Position numbers and translations under genes: made by a program
Part shown: one piece after another, positions 34,032 to 43,245 of the stretch
How positions within the stretch are numbered: position 1 is the first letter of the stretch
Layout of the letters: every line of letters begins with the position of its first letter
Assembly (NCBI GenBank): GCA_026391835.1
Contig: JAPLDF010000037.1
Location: forward strand, 1-43,872
From: Bacteroidota bacterium
GTDB lineage: Bacteria > Bacteroidota > Bacteroidia > Bacteroidales > FEN-979
Reading direction: 5' to 3'
Length of the DNA: 43,872 bases
Notes under the pieces: model-generated
The model's input: only the letters and a program-made list of their open reading frames with translations
The model's database searches: none
Told to the model about the DNA's origin: nothing

Positions 34032-35453
34032 TTGAATAAGACATCCAGAAAATACATCATTCTCCGGGCCATTCTCCTGGGATTGACGGTTATTGCGATT
34101 GCCTTTTTCGTGACACGCAACCTGTACCACCGCGAGGAGGCCAAAAAAGATGCCCTTCGCCGGATCCGCGAACGTGGCTACCTGGTCGCCCTCACCGACG
34201 AAAACACACTCAACTACTTCATATACAAAGGAGAACCCATGGGATACCAGCTTGTCATGCTGGAATCTTTTGCCAAATACCTGGGTGTTCCCCTCAGGAT
34301 CATCGCCAGCAACGACATTTCAAAGCTGCAGTATTACATGCATTACAATGCCGCCGATCTCATCGCCCTCAATCACCCGATATCCGGGGATGGCAGGAAA
34401 CTCGTCAGGTTTTCAGCCCCGTTTGGCGAAACCCGGCTGGTGCTTGTCCAGGGAAAAGGACGCAACTTCAGAAAAGGGGAACCTGACATCATCACCTCCC
34501 TGAGCGACTTTCCGCCGGATACGGTATATGTGCGTAAAAACCCGTTCTTCACCTACCAATATCATGCATTTTATAAAAAAACAGGGAAAACGGCCATCCT
34601 TAAGGAAGAGACCGATATCTCACAGGAGGAGCTGATCCGGCGCGTATCGACCGGGAAAATCCGCTTTGCGATATGCCAGGAGAATGTGGCCATGATGTAC
34701 CACAGGTTTTACCGGAACCTCGATATTTCGGTGCTGGCTTTCCCCTTGTTTTCGTATGGATGGGGTGTGGGACTCTCCTCAGATTCCCTTCGCACCGAAG
34801 TTGACGCATGGCTCAGTGCTTACAAGGCTTCCCATGACCTGAAGAACACGTACCTTGAATACTTCGACAACCAGCGCATCGCCGGGTTCCTGCAAAGCGA
34901 CTATTTTTCGGTGACCAGCAACAAGCTTTCCCCTTTCGACGGTACCATCAGGGAGCAAAGCAAACTGGTGATGTGGGACTGGCGGCTGGTGGCCTCGCTG
35001 ATTTACCAGGAGTCGAATTTCAAGGCGGGGCTTACCTCCTCGCGAAGCGCCAGCGGGCTGATGCAGCTGATGCCTGAAACCGCTGCAAAGTTCGGTATCG
35101 ACAGCAATGCAACCCCTGCAAAACAAATTGCCGGGGGCGTGAGGTACCTGAAGTTTATCGACAAGCAGCTTCCCGATGACATTACCAGCCCGGTTGAAAG
35201 GATCTATTTTGTGCTGGCCTGTTACAACGTGGGCATCGGGAAAGTACTGGCGGCCAGGGAAAAAGCCGAAAAGTTCGGCAAAGACAAAAATAGGTGGAAC
35301 GGGCATGTGGACTACTACCTGTTGCGCCGTTCCAAAAAGGATCACGTTGCCAAAACCGACACCTCCGACGCCTACCCGATCGATTACAAAACCGAAGGGT
35401 TTGTGGATGACATTGTCAACCGCTACTATCATTACAAGAACCTGATCAAATAA
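34032..35453 (+). CDS. MltF-like membrane-bound lytic transglycosylase
   Basis: A 473-aa periplasmic enzyme anchored by an N-terminal helix (about 9-27). It has an extracellular solute-binding-like domain (family 3; RERGYLVALTDENTLNYFIYKGEPMGYQ) and a C-terminal SLT domain with catalytic Glu in YQESNFKAGLTSSRSASGLMQLMPETA and the ACYNVGIGKV block. This is the MltF arrangement. The start is a TTG at 34032; no ATG precedes the membrane helix. It lies 9 bp after the last permease gene and is probably the last gene of the efflux operon, which may help open the wall for the pump. Confidence 0.92.
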   Translation: MNKTSRKYIILRAILLGLTVIAIAFFVTRNLYHREEAKKDALRRIRERGYLVALTDENTLNYFIYKGEPMGYQLVMLESFAKYLGVPLRIIASNDISKLQYYMHYNAADLIALNHPISGDGRKLVRFSAPFGETRLVLVQGKGRNFRKGEPDIITSLSDFPPDTVYVRKNPFFTYQYHAFYKKTGKTAILKEETDISQEELIRRVSTGKIRFAICQENVAMMYHRFYRNLDISVLAFPLFSYGWGVGLSSDSLRTEVDAWLSAYKASHDLKNTYLEYFDNQRIAGFLQSDYFSVTSNKLSPFDGTIREQSKLVMWDWRLVASLIYQESNFKAGLTSSRSASGLMQLMPETAAKFGIDSNATPAKQIAGGVRYLKFIDKQLPDDITSPVERIYFVLACYNVGIGKVLAAREKAEKFGKDKNRWNGHVDYYLLRRSKKDHVAKTDTSDAYPIDYKTEGFVDDIVNRYYHYKNLIK

Positions 35454-35553
35454 ATTATACCGGGCTGTTACCCGGCACCATCTGCCGTGCATCCCGGGAG
35501 CATGTCGGGAGCACTATTTACCTTAAAGCAACGAATAAGCAAGGAAGAAGCAA

Positions 35554-35620
35554 GAAAGCATATAGAAAGCATATGGAAAGCATATGGAAAGATGCATGGA
35601 AGATGCATGGAAGATGCTAT
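35554..35620. repeat. 11-nt tandem array (GAAAGCATATG drifting to GAAGATGCATG)
   Basis: Six units are present: GAAAGCATATA, GAAAGCATATG twice, GAAAGATGCATG (12 nt), GAAGATGCATG, GAAGATGCTAT. It lies in the 237-bp gap between the MltF-like and SPFH genes. Upstream of it is a small hairpin CCGGG/CCCGG (about 35460-35475) without a T run. A 63-codon open frame crosses the array, but its sequence is just the repeat translated. Confidence 0.8.
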
Positions 35621-35664
35621 CAAAAAAATATGCCTGATTTTAGCTCATTCTGGCAATTATACAT

Positions 35665-35672
35665 TAATTTTG
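35665..35672 (+). promoter_or_regulatory. -7 element for the SPFH gene
   Basis: TAATTTTG matches TAnnTTTG and lies 18 nt before the ATG at 35691. No TTTG at -33. Confidence 0.45.
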
Positions 35673-35690
35673 AGGTAAAATCTTACTTCC

Positions 35691-37988
35691 ATGGAAATAA
35701 CCTCAATCCTCCTGGTAGCAGCTGCCTGCGTTGCTGCTATTTTTTTGTTTATCCTCCTCTACAGTTCCATCCTGATCGTTGGCGGCAAGGAGATCAACAT
35801 CCTTGAACGGCGCTGGTTTGGGAAAGAGATGCCAAAGGACCGCATCTTTGCCATGAGCAATGAAATCGGTGTGCAGGCCAGGGCCAAAGGCCCCGGGTTG
35901 TACCTGCTGATCCCGTTTATTTACAAGACAAAAAAACAGGAATTTACCGTTATCGGCAACAATGAAATCGGGGTGGTCATCTCTGTGGATGGAAACCCTG
36001 TGCCGTCAGGCAAGATCTTTGCCAGGAACGTCGATTGCAACCTTTTCCAGGACGGCGAGCTGTTCCTCACCAATGGCGGTGAAAAAGGCGTACAGATCCA
36101 GCTCCTGCCCCCGGGAATCTACCGGATAAACCCGTTCCTGTTCAACCTGAAGATCGAGCCGGTCACCGTGATCGATGAAAACCAGGTTGGCATCGTCGAA
36201 TCCATCGACGGCGCCCCGATCCCCGCCGGGCGGATCTTCGGGAAAGTGGTTGACTGCGACCTTTACCAGGACGGGGAAGCCTTCCTGAAAAACGGCGGTG
36301 AAAAAGGGCCGCAGATCAAGGCGCTGCCCCCGGGCAATTACCGTATCAACCCGCTGCTGTTCAAGATCAAAAAAGTCAATGTTACCATGATCGACAAAGG
36401 ACAGATCGGGATCATCACCTCCCAGGATGGCCGGCAGATCAGCGGGGGACGGCTGCTTGCGAAAACCGTTCCAGGTCATAGCAATTATGAAGACGGGGAG
36501 ACCTTCCTGAACAACGGCGGGGAAAAAGGCCCCCAGGTTTCCATTTTGTTGCCGGGCAAATACCGTATCAACACCGACCTTTTCAAGGTTGAAATCAAGG
36601 AAACCATCATCATTCCCGACCAGAAAGTGGGGATTGTCGTGGCACGCGACGGCCAGCCGTTGCCGGAAACAGAATTTGTAGCCAAGCCGATCCCCGGGCA
36701 CAACAACTTCCAGGATGTCACCAGGTTCCTTGAAAACGGCGGGCAGCGCGGGCCACAGTTCGATGTGCTGAAACCGGGAACCTATTATATCAACTCATTG
36801 ATGTTCAGCGTAGAGCTCGACAGTGTCGCCGTGGTCGAACGCGGCCAGGTGGCCGTGCTGGTTTCAAATGTCGGCAAGGAACCGGTCCAGATCAGGGAGA
36901 TTGCTGAAAAAATTGCCGAAGCCGAGAAATCGGAACATCGCACCGATACAACCACCACGGAAGTTGTCAATGCGGAAATGCGCATCGATGTCGGCATCGA
37001 GCGCTATGTCGTACCCAAAGGCTACCGGGGCATCCAGCAGGAAGTTGCCGGGCCGGGCATCTATTACCTCAACCGCAGAGCCTACATCGCCTACGTTGTT
37101 GATACCACCAACATTACCATCGACTGGGATGAAAACCAGAGCACCCCGTTCGATCCGCTGGTGGTGGTTTCGAACGACGGTTTCGAGATCAAGGTCGCCG
37201 TCAAGGTGGTCATCCGTGTCCGTCCCGACCAGTCGCCATACATGGTCGCCAAGATCGGTTCCATCCAGAACCTCATCGAACATGTCATCCACCCGATGAT
37301 CGACTCCAGCTTCCGCAACCAGGCCTCCACCACCTCGGCCATGAGTTTCATGCAAAACCGCCACGAAGAGCAGCAGAAAGCCGAAGACCGTGCCCGCCGC
37401 GAACTGGAAAAATACCATGTCGAACTGGTTTCAGTGCTCATCTGCCAGATCCAGCTGCCCGAAAACCTGATGAAAACCCAAACCGACCGGATTATTGCCC
37501 AGCAGGAGCAGGCCATGTACGTTGAACAGCAAAAGGCGCAGCAAACCCGCATTGCCATGGCGAAAACCACTGCCGAGGCCGACAAGCAGGTTGACCTTGT
37601 ACAGTCGGAAATAGAGGTGAAAATCGCCGAAAACCGCAAGCTGAAGGCCATCAAGGAGGCCGAAGGCAAGGGCGAGTCGACCCGCCTTGAAAAAGCCGGT
37701 GAGGCATCGGGCATCGAATCGATCGGGAAGGCAAAAGGAGTTGCCATTCTTGCCGAAGGAACCGCCACCGCCGAAGCGTATGAAAAACAACGGCAGGCCA
37801 TCGGGCAGGAGGGTGTCATCGCTGTCCAGGTAGCTGAAAAGCTTGCCAGCGGCAACGTGAAGGTCGTTCCCGACACCCTGGTTACCAGCAATGACGGCGG
37901 GGGCGGACTGGGACAGCTGCTTGGCGCCTATCTGACCAAAAAGATCGTGGAACCAAAAGAATCTTTAAAGCCGGCAAGAGACCTTTAA
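35691..37988 (+). CDS. Band-7/SPFH (flotillin-like) protein with four tandem beta-rich modules
   Basis: A 765-aa protein with an N-terminal membrane helix (about 5-29). A half module (EIGVQARAKGPGLYLLIP) is followed by four ~74-residue modules (about 85-380), each with a (Q/K/E)(V/I)GIV...DG start, an NGG(E/Q)(K/R)G motif at residues 128, 201, 275 and 349, and a PG(I/N/K/T)Y.IN..(L/M)F end. Another half module (GYRGIQQEVAGPGIYYLN) leads into an SPFH domain (about 485-600), a long Ala/Glu-rich coiled coil (about 555-705) and a Gly-rich C-terminus. SPFH proteins make ring or cage assemblies on membranes. The order of repeats, SPFH and long helix recalls the major vault protein, which however has no membrane helix. 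Substrate or role unknown. Confidence 0.85.
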   Translation: MEITSILLVAAACVAAIFLFILLYSSILIVGGKEINILERRWFGKEMPKDRIFAMSNEIGVQARAKGPGLYLLIPFIYKTKKQEFTVIGNNEIGVVISVDGNPVPSGKIFARNVDCNLFQDGELFLTNGGEKGVQIQLLPPGIYRINPFLFNLKIEPVTVIDENQVGIVESIDGAPIPAGRIFGKVVDCDLYQDGEAFLKNGGEKGPQIKALPPGNYRINPLLFKIKKVNVTMIDKGQIGIITSQDGRQISGGRLLAKTVPGHSNYEDGETFLNNGGEKGPQVSILLPGKYRINTDLFKVEIKETIIIPDQKVGIVVARDGQPLPETEFVAKPIPGHNNFQDVTRFLENGGQRGPQFDVLKPGTYYINSLMFSVELDSVAVVERGQVAVLVSNVGKEPVQIREIAEKIAEAEKSEHRTDTTTTEVVNAEMRIDVGIERYVVPKGYRGIQQEVAGPGIYYLNRRAYIAYVVDTTNITIDWDENQSTPFDPLVVVSNDGFEIKVAVKVVIRVRPDQSPYMVAKIGSIQNLIEHVIHPMIDSSFRNQASTTSAMSFMQNRHEEQQKAEDRARRELEKYHVELVSVLICQIQLPENLMKTQTDRIIAQQEQAMYVEQQKAQQTRIAMAKTTAEADKQVDLVQSEIEVKIAENRKLKAIKEAEGKGESTRLEKAGEASGIESIGKAKGVAILAEGTATAEAYEKQRQAIGQEGVIAVQVAEKLASGNVKVVPDTLVTSNDGGGGLGQLLGAYLTKKIVEPKESLKPARDL

Positions 37989-38006
37989 AAAGAACTGACG
38001 AATAAC

Positions 38007-38033
38007 CGATTCAGGCGATTCAGTCAATTCAAC
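38007..38033. repeat. 9-nt tandem array (CGATTCAGG, CGATTCAGT, CAATTCAAC)
   Basis: Three consecutive 9-nt units lie 18 bp after the SPFH stop codon. The rest of this 125-bp gap holds only a near-match to a -7 element (TATCTTTC, 38061-38068) in front of the receptor gene. Confidence 0.6.
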
Positions 38034-38113
38034 CATCAAAACCGACAGTTCAGCCAGATTTATCTTTCACACCCTTTTGCAACGCATTTATTTTGCGGAA
38101 AAAAGAAAGGGCT

Positions 38114-40489
38114 ATGAAAAGAATATATCCAATATTAATCCTTCTGATCGGTTTATCGGCTGTCAACAAGCCATATGCACAAAACCTGACACAGGTTATC
38201 AGGGGTACGGTGGTTGACAAACAATCGCTGGTAACGCTTCCCGGGGCGAACGTCGTCATCCTTGGTTCAACGCCGCCGAAGGGAGCATCCTGCGCTGCCG
38301 ACGGGAGTTTTAAAATTACCGGCGTAAGCCCGGGGCGCTATGACCTGCAGGCGACCTACCTCGGTTACAAGCCGGTGGTGATATCCAGCGTGGTGGTTAC
38401 TTCAGGCAAGGAGGCGGTACTCGAAATCGTACTGGAAGAGAATATCAGCTCCCTGAATGAGGTGGTCATCCCGGGTATGAAGAAACATGAGACCATCAAC
38501 CAGATGGCAACGGTGAGCGCCAGGTCGTTTTCGATGGAGGAGGTAAACCGGTATGCCGGGGGAAGGTCGGATCCGTCAAGGCTCGTATCAAATTTTGCCG
38601 GGGTGAGCACGCCGAATGATTCGCGGAATGACATCGTGATCAGGGGTAACTCCCCGGCGGGTGTGCTGTGGCGGATCGAAGGGCTGAACGTTCCCAACCC
38701 GAACCACTTTGTCACGCTTGGCACCACCGGCGGGCCGGTAAGCGCCCTGAACCCGAATGCCCTTAAAAACTCCGACTTTTTCACTTCCGCATTCCCTGCC
38801 GACTATGGAAACGCCACCGCCGGTGTTTTTGACATCCACCTGCAGGACGGGAATACCGAAAAACGCGAGCACATGGTCCAGTTTGGCGCGCTCACCGGGC
38901 TGGAAGCCATGTCGGAAGGCCCGTTCAAAACCGGCGGTAAGGCTTCCTACCTCATCACCTACCGCTATTCGTTTACCGGGCTGGCCCAGAACCTCGGGAT
39001 CTCCATCGGCACCGCCGCCACGCCCTATTACCAGGACCTGACCTTCAAGATCAACTCGGGGGATACAAAACTCGGGAGGTTCACGCTGTTCGGCCTCGGC
39101 GGCACCAGCCACATCGCCTTTTTGCATACAACGATCGATTCCACCGATATTTACGCAAACCCGGGTGAAGATTCCTATTCAAACAGCACCATCGGCGTGG
39201 TGGGGGTAAAACATTTCATCCGCCTCAGCAAAAAAATCTACTGGAACAGTGTCGTCGGGATTACATACTCCGAAAACGGTTACGCCCTCGACACCATCCC
39301 GGAGGGTGTAGCCCCGGTGCGGGTGCGCGATTCAAAAGACAAGGAGATCCGCTACGGCATCAACTCCTTTCTTGATTACAAGGTTAATGCCCACCTGATG
39401 GTCAAAGCCGGCATCCAGTGCGACTTTCTCCGCCTCGACCTGCGGCTGCTGGACCGCCAGTACTCCGATGCCTGGAAAAGCATCTGGGCTTACAGGGGAA
39501 ACACATCGCTGCTGGCAGCCTACCTGGAAGCAAAATACCGGATCAGTGAAAAGTTCACCCTGGATGCAGGGCTCCGGAGCCAGTTCCTGACGCTGAACAA
39601 TGCTGTTTCCCTGGAACCGCGGATCGGCCTGAAATACCATGTGAACGAAAAGAATACCATCGGCCTCGGGTTTGGCCTTCACAGCCAGATGCAGCCCCTT
39701 TCGGTATATTATTACAGGGAACTGCTGCCCGACAATACCTACGATGAATCGAACCGGGCACTGGGCTTTACAAACAGCCTGCATTTTGTGGGATCGTATG
39801 AAGTGCGCCCCTTCAAAGACTGGAGGATCAGGACAGAACTGTATTACCAGGCGCTCTATGATGTGCCGGTATCACAGGATCCGAACAGTTTCTCGATGTT
39901 GAACGAAGGTTCCTCCTACGCCCCCACCGAAGAGGGAAACCTGGCCAACAATGGCACCGGAACAAACTACGGGATAGAACTTACCGTGGAGAAATTCTTT
40001 TCACATGGATATTATGCTTTGCTGACAGGCTCATGGTACCAGGCGAAATATGAAGGGAGCAACGGCATTGAAAGAAATACGGCATTCAACGGGAATTTTG
40101 TGTATAATTTCCTGGGCGGAAAAGAGTTCAAGGTAGGAAAGGCGAAAAGGCATTCAGTTTCGGTAGACCTGAAATTTTCACATGCAGGCGGCAGGTACTA
40201 TACCCCCGTTGACCTTGAGGCGTCGCGTGCCGCCGGGAAGCAGGTGTACATGGGCGAGGCGTATGCGTTTTCGGAACGATACCCCGATTTTTACCGGCTC
40301 GACATAAAGGCCGGGTTTACCTACAACAGCAAAAAAATAAGGCTCTCGCAAACATTCTATATCGACATCCAGAATGTGACCGGCCATCAGAATGTTTTTG
40401 CCCAACAATACAACGCGGTAACAAAACAAATAAATACCTTGTACCAGATCGGATTTTATCCGAATTTTGTCTACAAGATCCAGTTTTGA
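38114..40489 (+). CDS. TonB-dependent receptor with carboxypeptidase-like N-terminal domain
   Basis: A 791-aa outer-membrane protein. It has a signal peptide (ends NKPYAQ), a CarboxypepD_reg-like Ig domain (VIRGTVVDKQSLVTLPGANVVILGS...GSFKITGVSPGRYDLQATYLGYKP), a plug domain (SMEEVNRYAGGRSDPSRLVSNFAG; IVIRGNSPAGVLWRIEGLNVPNP) and a beta barrel ending in aromatic-rich strands (FYPNFVYKIQF). No SusD-like gene follows, so it is not a standard polysaccharide-utilisation pair; the ligand is unknown. The ATG at 38114 gives the signal peptide; a TTG at 38093 is in frame. Confidence 0.92.
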   Translation: MKRIYPILILLIGLSAVNKPYAQNLTQVIRGTVVDKQSLVTLPGANVVILGSTPPKGASCAADGSFKITGVSPGRYDLQATYLGYKPVVISSVVVTSGKEAVLEIVLEENISSLNEVVIPGMKKHETINQMATVSARSFSMEEVNRYAGGRSDPSRLVSNFAGVSTPNDSRNDIVIRGNSPAGVLWRIEGLNVPNPNHFVTLGTTGGPVSALNPNALKNSDFFTSAFPADYGNATAGVFDIHLQDGNTEKREHMVQFGALTGLEAMSEGPFKTGGKASYLITYRYSFTGLAQNLGISIGTAATPYYQDLTFKINSGDTKLGRFTLFGLGGTSHIAFLHTTIDSTDIYANPGEDSYSNSTIGVVGVKHFIRLSKKIYWNSVVGITYSENGYALDTIPEGVAPVRVRDSKDKEIRYGINSFLDYKVNAHLMVKAGIQCDFLRLDLRLLDRQYSDAWKSIWAYRGNTSLLAAYLEAKYRISEKFTLDAGLRSQFLTLNNAVSLEPRIGLKYHVNEKNTIGLGFGLHSQMQPLSVYYYRELLPDNTYDESNRALGFTNSLHFVGSYEVRPFKDWRIRTELYYQALYDVPVSQDPNSFSMLNEGSSYAPTEEGNLANNGTGTNYGIELTVEKFFSHGYYALLTGSWYQAKYEGSNGIERNTAFNGNFVYNFLGGKEFKVGKAKRHSVSVDLKFSHAGGRYYTPVDLEASRAAGKQVYMGEAYAFSERYPDFYRLDIKAGFTYNSKKIRLSQTFYIDIQNVTGHQNVFAQQYNAVTKQINTLYQIGFYPNFVYKIQF

Positions 40490-40518
40490 TTATGACCAAC
40501 CAATTTCTCCAAAGCCAG

Positions 40519-40602
40519 ATGAAAAATGTACTGATCATCAACGGACATCCGAACAAGGATAGTTTCAACTTTGATTCTCAAGGACAGACGAAGGTTTCAT
40601 GA
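40519..40602 (+). pseudogene. N-terminal remnant of an NAD(P)H-quinone-oxidoreductase/flavodoxin-fold gene
   Basis: A 27-codon frame beginning MKNVLIINGHPNKDSFN, which is the usual first strand and FAD-binding turn of NQO1-like (flavodoxin-fold) oxidoreductases. After that it becomes unrelated sequence and stops. The remaining ~170 residues of the family are not found downstream, so a deletion is likely. An in-frame ATG at 40492 adds nine residues. The rest of this 190-bp gap contains nothing I can identify. Confidence 0.65.
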
Positions 40603-40679
40603 GCATAATTGAGATGATTGCAATTAATAAATCTATTTTATACAGAAAACCAATAACCAACAACTAAAAACAGACTACC

Positions 40680-41354
40680 ATGAAAAGATTCCTTTTAGCG
40701 TTGATTCTGCTGGGTATTTCAGTATTCCAGTTGATGGCACAAACGGATGCCGGTCAAAAGCCTTCAAAACAGGATGACGGCGAAATAAAAACGCTGTTTA
40801 ACAACCCGCAACACCCTGTGAGTGTTGGCTTTTACGTCAGTCCTGAAGGCGCATACACGAAGTTCGGCGACAGGGATGTTTTCCTGGCAGGACTCAGCCT
40901 GGGTGCGATCATCAACCATTACTTCTCCATCGGGCTGGCCGCCAACGGGATCGTAAACCCCGGCAACCTCTGGTACAGCAACATCAAAGATTCGGCGGGG
41001 GCCTACCTGTATGGCGGCTACGGCGGACTGAAACTCGAATTCAAGGTGTGGCCATCCTATCCGGTTCACCTCAGTTTCCCCCTCCTGATCGGGGGCGGAG
41101 GCATGGTCTACAATACCTGGTCGTACCACCACCAGGATCAGAACAACTACAATTATAACGGCACCACCCTCGACTGGGATGCATTTTTCGTGGTGGAACC
41201 CGGTGTCATGGTCGAACTCAACCTGCTGAAATTCATGCGGCTTGATGCAGGGGTAACGTACCGCTACACACCCGACCTCCACCTGGTGAATACCAGCAGC
41301 GGGCTGATCAACAACTTCAACGCGAACCTGTCGCTGAAGTTCGGTAAGTTCTAG
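40680..41354 (+). CDS. Outer-membrane beta-barrel protein, unassigned
   Basis: A 224-aa exported protein with a clear signal peptide (ends QLMAQ) and alternating hydrophobic strands rich in Gly and aromatics (VSVGFYVSPEGAYTKFG; LSLGAIINHYFSIGLAANGIV; YGGYGGLKLEFKVWP), ending in the strand NANLSLKFGKF with a C-terminal Phe, as outer-membrane barrels do. I do not recognise a specific family. It lies 18 bp before the sensor kinase gene and may be part of that signalling unit. Confidence 0.82.
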   Translation: MKRFLLALILLGISVFQLMAQTDAGQKPSKQDDGEIKTLFNNPQHPVSVGFYVSPEGAYTKFGDRDVFLAGLSLGAIINHYFSIGLAANGIVNPGNLWYSNIKDSAGAYLYGGYGGLKLEFKVWPSYPVHLSFPLLIGGGGMVYNTWSYHHQDQNNYNYNGTTLDWDAFFVVEPGVMVELNLLKFMRLDAGVTYRYTPDLHLVNTSSGLINNFNANLSLKFGKF

Positions 41355-41372
41355 CGAAAACCAGGAAATACG

Positions 41373-42398
41373 ATGCGTCACAACAAGATGCGATTCCTGT
41401 ACATGGTCCTGCTGGGGGTCATGATCACCCTGGTGCTGCACCTGTTTGTGCCTGCAGAGGCCGGCAGGGTGATCCACCTGTACGATTTCCTGGTATCGGT
41501 TTTCATCACCCTGCTTGTCTGGGAAGGCAACCTCCGCATCGACCAATGGCTGAACCGGAAATATCCCTGGATCACCCGACCAGGAAAACGGATCATGGTG
41601 CATTTGCTGCTTGGGGTTGGATACAGCGCCGTCATCATCTTTATCGGCTCCTTCATCTTTAATTGCTTCTCGAATGAGATCCTTGTCAGCCGCAGCGATT
41701 TTTTAACAATCACTTTTATCATCCTGGGCGGGCTCGTACTGATGTCGCTGCTCCTGCTCTCCATTGAAATAAGTACGCAGTTCTTCAGGCACTGGAAGAA
41801 TTCGCTGGTGGAAATTGAGAAGTACCGGGCCGAAAGCCTGCAGGCGCAGCTTCAGAACCTGAAAAACCAGGTCAACCCGCATTTCCTGTTCAACAACCTG
41901 AGCGTCCTCTCCTCGCTGGTGTACAAGGACCAGGACAAGGCCGTGGAGTTCATCAACCAGTTGTCGAAGGTTTACCGGTACCTGCTTGACAATCAAAGCA
42001 CCGAGCTGGTGCCGGTTGAACAGGAGCTAGTGTTCATCCGGTCCTATGTTTTTTTATTGCAGATCAGGTTCGACCGGAATCTCATCATCCGGATGGAGAT
42101 AAAAAAAGAGGACCAGGCCCGGTTGATCCCGCCGATGGCGCTGCAGATTTTAATCGAAAATGCGATCAAGCACAATGAAGCCTCCTCGGAATACCCGTTA
42201 ACGATCTCCATCGTTTCGGACGGCAATAACATGATCGTCACGAACAACCTGCAGGCAAAGCCCCGGCATGAGGCGGGTTCACAAACGGGGCTGCAGAACA
42301 TCATCGCCAGGTATAAGTTTTTTACCGGGAACCCGGTGGAAATTGTTCATGACACGCAACATTTCATGATAAAAATCCCCTTATTATCCTCCCGATGA
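41373..42398 (+). CDS. LytS/YehU-type sensor histidine kinase
   Basis: A 341-aa kinase with four membrane helices (about 9-27, 36-50, 74-98, 111-132), then the His_kinase domain with phospho-acceptor His170 in NQVNPHFLFNNLSVLSS, and an ATPase domain (LQILIENAIKHNEASS; degenerate G box QTGLQNIIARYKFF, normal for this class). There is no separate extracytoplasmic sensor domain, so signals probably come from the membrane. The stop overlaps the regulator start (ATGA). Confidence 0.95.
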   Translation: MRHNKMRFLYMVLLGVMITLVLHLFVPAEAGRVIHLYDFLVSVFITLLVWEGNLRIDQWLNRKYPWITRPGKRIMVHLLLGVGYSAVIIFIGSFIFNCFSNEILVSRSDFLTITFIILGGLVLMSLLLLSIEISTQFFRHWKNSLVEIEKYRAESLQAQLQNLKNQVNPHFLFNNLSVLSSLVYKDQDKAVEFINQLSKVYRYLLDNQSTELVPVEQELVFIRSYVFLLQIRFDRNLIIRMEIKKEDQARLIPPMALQILIENAIKHNEASSEYPLTISIVSDGNNMIVTNNLQAKPRHEAGSQTGLQNIIARYKFFTGNPVEIVHDTQHFMIKIPLLSSR

Positions 42399-43150
42399 AT
42401 GCGATCATCATTGAAGACGAGAAACTCTCGGCAGAACATCTCTGCAACCTCCTGAAAAAGATCGACCCGACCATCCGCGTGGTGGATACCTTCGATTCAA
42501 TCAGGGAGACTGTCGACGCGTTTCAAAAAGGGGCCCGGGCTGACCTCCTGTTTGTGGATATCCAGCTGTCGGACGGGCTGAGTTTCGACATTTTCAGCAA
42601 AATCACCACCGACACACCGGTCATTTTCACCACGGCTTACGACGAGTATGCCATCCGGGCGTTTAAGCTTAACAGCGTTGATTACCTGCTGAAGCCCGTG
42701 GGCCTGGAAGAACTGCGCGGCGCCATCGAAAAGTTTAAAAAGTACAACAGGAGCGACTATTCCATCATGCTCGGCAACATTGTCCAGGCTTACCAAACCA
42801 TGAACCGGCAATATAAGAACCGCTTTATGATCAGGATGGGCGAAACCATCGTGTCGGTGAAGACCGGTGATATTGCGCATTTTATTTTCGAAGACGGGAT
42901 CGTGCTGCTGGTGACAAATACGAACCACCTGTACCCCGTTGATTTTACGCTCGAGCAACTGGAACCGCTGCTCGATCCCGGCCTCTTTTTCAGGATTAAC
43001 CGTAAAGTGATCGTCAACATTGACGCCATTCAAAAATCAGGCACCTATTTCAACAGCCGGCTTAAAATCACAACCCCGTTGCTGCATGCCGACAATTCCA
43101 TCGTAAGCCGCGAACGGGTTACTGATTTCAAAGAGTGGCTTGGCAGGTAG
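42395..43150 (+). CDS. LytTR-family response regulator
   Basis: A 251-aa partner of the upstream kinase. The receiver domain has acidic pocket Asp8/Glu9, phospho-acceptor Asp55 (LLFVDIQLSD), Thr/Ala in FTTAY and Lys in LLKPVG. A linker follows, then the LytTR DNA-binding domain (FMIRMGETIVSVKTGDIAHFIFEDGIVLL...FFRINRKVIVNIDAI). Target genes are unknown; the adjacent barrel gene is a candidate. Confidence 0.96.
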   Translation: MNAIIIEDEKLSAEHLCNLLKKIDPTIRVVDTFDSIRETVDAFQKGARADLLFVDIQLSDGLSFDIFSKITTDTPVIFTTAYDEYAIRAFKLNSVDYLLKPVGLEELRGAIEKFKKYNRSDYSIMLGNIVQAYQTMNRQYKNRFMIRMGETIVSVKTGDIAHFIFEDGIVLLVTNTNHLYPVDFTLEQLEPLLDPGLFFRINRKVIVNIDAIQKSGTYFNSRLKITTPLLHADNSIVSRERVTDFKEWLGR

Positions 43151-43245
43151 CCCGGTACCAGGAGTATCCAGGTTACCCTACCAGCAAACTATCTTTCCAG
43201 AATAACTTCCTGACTTCTGACATTTAGTGCGGCACAACGCGAAGA

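Noticed and set aside
35487-35678. 63-codon open frame between the MltF-like and SPFH genes
   Set aside because: Most of it is the 11-nt array translated; no domain, no signal peptide and no promoter in front of it.
35691-37988. A true bacterial major vault protein
   Set aside because: The N-terminal membrane helix and the flotillin-like coiled coil differ from MVP; only the layout is alike, so the claim is kept as an analogy.
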